From assembly GCF_902804475.1 (NCBI RefSeq), contig NZ_CADCSU010000131.1, positions 1 through 53,118 of the forward strand: a stretch of DNA of 53,118 nucleotides. Direction: 5' to 3'. This document shows positions 49,983-53,118 of this stretch, one piece after another (position 1 is the stretch's first letter; each line of letters starts with the position of its first letter). The stretch is from Flavobacterium bizetiae. GTDB taxonomy: Bacteria; Bacteroidota; Bacteroidia; Flavobacteriales; Flavobacteriaceae. The notes beneath the pieces are model-generated. The model did not search any database. It was given only the letters and a program-made list of their open reading frames with translations, and was not told the origin of the DNA. The position numbers and the translations under genes were made by a program.

Positions 49983-51404
49983 TTAATTTTTTAATTTAAA
50001 ATTATCGTATGCTTTTAAAAATGCCTCTGTAAACAAGTCGCCTTGTTTTTCGTATCCTTTTTTAGAATAATGAACCCAATCCGGCCCAATTAATCCTTGA
50101 GATTTTAATTGTTGAATTCCATGCATTCCACCAAACTCATCGTATAAATCCCAAACAGCAACATTGTCCGTTTCGGCCATTTTAATTATACTTCTCGCAT
50201 AATCGAATATGTAAGTATTAGTTCTTCTTCCTTTAAGCAAAGAAGGTGCTGGTGTACTAATAATTATTGGAACATTTATATTCTGCTCTCTCACTTTTTT
50301 AATAAACAGACGAATTTGTTCGATATAAGCCGGAGCTTCCATGTGATCGTAACTTTCATTTGTTCCTAAAGAAAGAACCAACATATCAGGATGTAAAGCT
50401 TTTAATTGCTCAAAGAACAAAGGATATTTATTATAATCTGAGAACTTTGCTCCGTTTACTCCTATCCCACTATACATGATTCCGGGAGCATCTTTTTCGA
50501 GAACAATTCCGTTAAGTACGTATTTGTCTGCATTTTTATTCGGAATCAGGAAGATTTTATCTAATGGTTTATCAGAATGATAGGAATGAGAAAATGAATC
50601 AGATTCAAGATCTAAAGAAACAAACTCAGAACTTGTAATGTTTTTAGGTTTTGTTTCATTCGTTAAAATTCTTAAGGTTCTGCCTGCACGAATATTATTT
50701 GATTTTAGGTGATTTTCTCTTTTAATTTCGGCAATCGAGATATTATATTTATCCGCAATTGTAGAAATAGCTTCACCTTTTTTTATTTTATGAGTAATAA
50801 CTTTTCGCTCTGTTGACTGAATTGTTTTGACTTGGGATGATGTTGCCAAATCAAACATTTTCTCATTTTTAGGCGTAATAACATGAATGGTATTAAACCT
50901 GAAATTGGCTTCTTTAATATTCAATTCTACTGCAAAACCTCCGTTATCTCTCCATAACGCAATTCCGCTTAAACCTACAGGAACATTTTTGAATGGATGA
51001 ATGTTTCGATAACTTTCCCATGTTCTGTTCGAATGAAAACGCTCGTTATAAGAACCATTCGTTTTGGCCAATTGATAAGGAAAAACTAATCCTCTGCCGG
51101 CATTACCAAACTTTCGTTGAAGATTAAGTCTGATTTCATTGGTCATTAAATCACTCTGAATGTGAGAATCACCAATGTGCACAATACTTATCTTCTGATT
51201 ATTATGAAGCTCGTTTTCCTTTAACTTCGCAAAAAAACGTTCTAATACTTTTGCATTATAGATTCTATCCTCTGAAAAAGAATCGACTGCTGCTGTATCT
51301 ACTTTATGAATCATGTTTTCTGTTATTGGAATTGGATCTGGCTTTTGCATTCTATCATTTGTTGAGAAAAAAAGACAACAAAGGAAAATCATTAGTCTAG
51401 TCAT
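49983..51404 (-). CDS. SGNH hydrolase-like protein with an inserted LysM domain
   Basis: 473 residues. An N-terminal signal (MTRLMIFLCCLFFSTNDR) exports it. SGNH blocks are ISIVHIGDSHIQSD with Ser80, GIGVNGAKFSDYN with Gly319, LSLGTNESYDHM with Asn349 and PDWVHYSKKGYE with Asp442 and His445. A LysM module (about 204-247: HKIKKGEAISTIADKYNIS, NHLKSNNIRAGRTLRIL) sits between block I and block II. LysM binds N-acetylglucosamine polymers, so this protein likely acts on or near peptidoglycan. Its operon partner is the MBOAT protein. The 8-base overlap with the upstream SGNH gene implies coupled translation. Confidence 0.9.
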   Translation of the reverse strand: MTRLMIFLCCLFFSTNDRMQKPDPIPITENMIHKVDTAAVDSFSEDRIYNAKVLERFFAKLKENELHNNQKISIVHIGDSHIQSDLMTNEIRLNLQRKFGNAGRGLVFPYQLAKTNGSYNERFHSNRTWESYRNIHPFKNVPVGLSGIALWRDNGGFAVELNIKEANFRFNTIHVITPKNEKMFDLATSSQVKTIQSTERKVITHKIKKGEAISTIADKYNISIAEIKRENHLKSNNIRAGRTLRILTNETKPKNITSSEFVSLDLESDSFSHSYHSDKPLDKIFLIPNKNADKYVLNGIVLEKDAPGIMYSGIGVNGAKFSDYNKYPLFFEQLKALHPDMLVLSLGTNESYDHMEAPAYIEQIRLFIKKVREQNINVPIIISTPAPSLLKGRRTNTYIFDYARSIIKMAETDNVAVWDLYDEFGGMHGIQQLKSQGLIGPDWVHYSKKGYEKQGDLFTEAFLKAYDNFKLKN

Positions 51405-52881
51405 TTACGCTATCATTTTTTACAGAAACGGAATCTGTATTTGTTTTTCTGACGGCCTTCCGCTTATTAACGTCAGTTTCTCTATTTTCTCGCAATGCTT
51501 TATATTGCTCGTAACCTTTATTTAATTGATCGTATAATAATTTACCTATAGCTTTTGCTCCACGCTGGTTAAAGTGTGTATAATCTTTATTGGCTTTTGC
51601 CGGAGATTCGTCTACCCATTTTACCATCGATCCGTCACCTCCCATTAAAGTATACAGATTCACGAATCCGGATTCGGTTTCGAGAGCATATCTTTTTTGA
51701 GCTTTCATTAAAGGAACTACGGCAGAATCTGTTTTCATTTCCATATCATATTTGGTAGATTTATCAGCCGTTGAAATAATCAAAATAGAAACTCCCGGAA
51801 AAGATTCTTTGATTTTATTCACTGCTTTTGTCATTCCCCTTTGATACCATGAGTAATTCTTGGTTCCGTAGTTTAAAACGTTGGTTCCATAATGTAAAAT
51901 TACCAAATCGTATTTTAAGCTATTATTGAATCCCTGCATTACATTGGCATTAAACATAGAAATTGGCAATCCTGAATTTCCTCTTTGCGAGAAATTATCA
52001 ACGTGAACTCCTATCCCGTTATCAAAATTAAAGCCATAAATAGGAATTGAATCGGCATGGATGAAATTAGCCTTAAATGCTTTTATACTTCCTGAACTTA
52101 CTTTTAAGGTATTGATCAGGTTGTTAGGAACAAGACTTTTTCGTAAAGTATCTTTTCCGATAATAAAGTTCACGTTTCCTTTTTTAGATGATCTTCCGTA
52201 AAACAATGTTGGGTTATCTAAAGTTGTTGCGTATTTATTTAATCCTGCTTCGTACTGAACCCAGGTCGTATTCGATTTATCGTTTGCAAAAAACACGTGA
52301 CCGTTTACCCCAAAAGGACTAACTGGATTTTTGATGTTTAAATACGATAATGTTTTCCAGTTTTTAGAATAGGTAGATTTTACAGATCCTCTTGAAGCTG
52401 CAGATTCTGAAGTAATAGAAACAAAACCTACTCCATTACCACCAAAACGTTCCTGATAATTAGATCGAACATCCTGCACGATCAAATCACCATCTGTCAT
52501 AGAATCTCCATAATAAGCGATCCTAACTTTGGCTTGTGGATTCTTTTCAAGCTGATATAATTTTTCATAAAAAGAAATCAGGTACTGATATCCTTTATAA
52601 TTATCAAAAGTTTCAGATGGAAATTCGATTCCTTCAGCAGCATTAAAAGTAATTTTTTCTCCTGCTTCCTTCTTTTCACTTTCAGAAATACTGTCGCCTT
52701 TTAGTGCTAAAGAGTCGTTCGCTACAGATTCCAGAAGCAAACTATCAATAAGGACATTTTTAGAATCTACTTTACTATCCGGAAAAATTTTATCAGGTAA
52801 GATTTGTTTAAATCCAATGAAAGCTACGAATGCCAATGCTACAATTGCAAAAGACTGAAAAAAATAAGATTTTGTGTTCAC
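51397..52881 (-). CDS. SGNH hydrolase-like protein, membrane-anchored
   Basis: 494 residues. One N-terminal helix (FFQSFAIVALAFVAFIGF) anchors it in the membrane or serves as a signal. SGNH blocks are VRIAYYGDSMTDGDL with Ser127, SQRGNSGLPISM with Gly301, ILHYGTNVLNYG with Asn334 and KDYTHFNQRGAKA with Asp433 and His436. VRSNYQERFGGNGVGF is like RLNLQRKFGNAGRGL in the next gene, so the two are paralogues; this one has no LysM. The C-terminal tail is Arg/Lys-rich. First gene of the operon, with a -7 box at 52962. Confidence 0.88.
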   Translation of the reverse strand: MNTKSYFFQSFAIVALAFVAFIGFKQILPDKIFPDSKVDSKNVLIDSLLLESVANDSLALKGDSISESEKKEAGEKITFNAAEGIEFPSETFDNYKGYQYLISFYEKLYQLEKNPQAKVRIAYYGDSMTDGDLIVQDVRSNYQERFGGNGVGFVSITSESAASRGSVKSTYSKNWKTLSYLNIKNPVSPFGVNGHVFFANDKSNTTWVQYEAGLNKYATTLDNPTLFYGRSSKKGNVNFIIGKDTLRKSLVPNNLINTLKVSSGSIKAFKANFIHADSIPIYGFNFDNGIGVHVDNFSQRGNSGLPISMFNANVMQGFNNSLKYDLVILHYGTNVLNYGTKNYSWYQRGMTKAVNKIKESFPGVSILIISTADKSTKYDMEMKTDSAVVPLMKAQKRYALETESGFVNLYTLMGGDGSMVKWVDESPAKANKDYTHFNQRGAKAIGKLLYDQLNKGYEQYKALRENRETDVNKRKAVRKTNTDSVSVKNDSVND

Positions 52882-52961
52882 TAGTAATTATAAATTTGAA
52901 GAAAGGATATGTTAAAATTTCTATTCAAAATTCCTGTTAATTCCCTATAAAAAAGTATCTG

Positions 52962-52969
52962 CAAAGATA
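52962..52969 (-). promoter_or_regulatory. -7 box for the SGNH/MBOAT operon
   Basis: Reverse-strand TATCTTTG fits TAnnTTTG, 80 bases before the ATG 52881. No usual -33 TTG seen. Confidence 0.5.
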
Positions 52970-53020
52970 GAATTAAACATTAATTTACGAATTATTTTTA
53001 GCATTAAAATAAAAACAAAA

Positions 53021-53048
53021 AAAGAGGCTAGATTTATCTAACCTCTTT
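53021..53048 (-). terminator. Terminator of a leftward gene beyond the right edge
   Basis: AAAGAGGCTAGAT (53021-53033) faces ATCTAACCTCTTT (53036-53048). The one imperfect pair is a G-U wobble only on the reverse-strand RNA, and the T-run follows on the reverse strand. This indicates a gene to the right, read leftward, outside the window. Confidence 0.8.
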
Positions 53049-53118
53049 ATCAAAAAAAAAATAAAAAAAACAAAGCTAATGATTCACTAATTTTATGTGT
53101 TGTTATACTATATTACTG

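Overview
The window is chromosomal DNA from a member of the Bacteroidota, most probably a Flavobacterium. Reasons: low GC; weak Shine-Dalgarno signals; repeated -7 boxes of the form TAnnTTTG, several with a TTG 18-20 bases upstream; and family-typical gene sets (parA-parB-DUF5683-dapB-lepB-WbqC, paired rhomboid proteases beside mutL, DUF2807, DUF4184, a Bacteroidota-type TonB). Almost all of it reads as core genome. There is no prophage, CRISPR array or large island. The only mobile-element trace is a probable IS3-type end at the left edge (1-98).

Layout. 1-2510: IS-like end, a DUF2807 secreted protein, trxB, and a tRNA-Pro(TGG) next to a decayed copy of itself. 2708-6449: a DUF2339/DUF3999 envelope pair. 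6694-11994: a forward run for chromosome partition (parA, parB), lysine/peptidoglycan precursor (dapB), signal peptidase (lepB) and a WbqC-like protein. 12051-18299: a leftward block with an EEP-fold hydrolase, two rhomboid proteases, mutL, ribH and a TPR protein. 18699-28823: mostly forward genes, including recF, a rhodanese-thioredoxin lipoprotein, DUF2461, two glycosyltransferases, murB, a PaiB-like flavoprotein, an ECF sigma factor, a TonB protein, DUF4184 and a PH-domain protein. 28891-35825: an M48 protease; lipA, a GAPDH and a TPR hybrid histidine kinase; then lpxK and a YoeB-type toxin-antitoxin pair in reverse. 36058-41437: Nif3-like protein, a coiled-coil DUF164 protein, a hydrolase, a divergent ArsR-like regulator and monooxygenase, and an RluF-like enzyme. 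41519-52881: leftward corA, a small regulator operon, folD, ffh, and an MBOAT plus two SGNH proteins that look like a cell-envelope O-acylation cassette.

Many genes serve the envelope: lpxK, murB, dapB, lepB, MBOAT/SGNH, the TonB protein and the glycosyltransferases. Others serve genome maintenance: parAB, mutL and recF.

The most interesting material is between and inside ordinary genes. Gaps carry several families of inverted repeats. Two copies of one ~100-base element share a loop but have different arms that both pair perfectly over 27 bases, which suggests selection on folding. A separate ~140-base multi-hairpin element lies at 45431-45572. A small winged-helix regulator operon has two matching operator-like sites. 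MutL lacks the usual endonuclease residues, and the DUF164 protein has replaced all four zinc-ribbon cysteines. No clearly new multi-gene system was found; the structured repeats and the LysM-SGNH/MBOAT cassette are the best leads. All calls come from reading the sequence; no database search was run.
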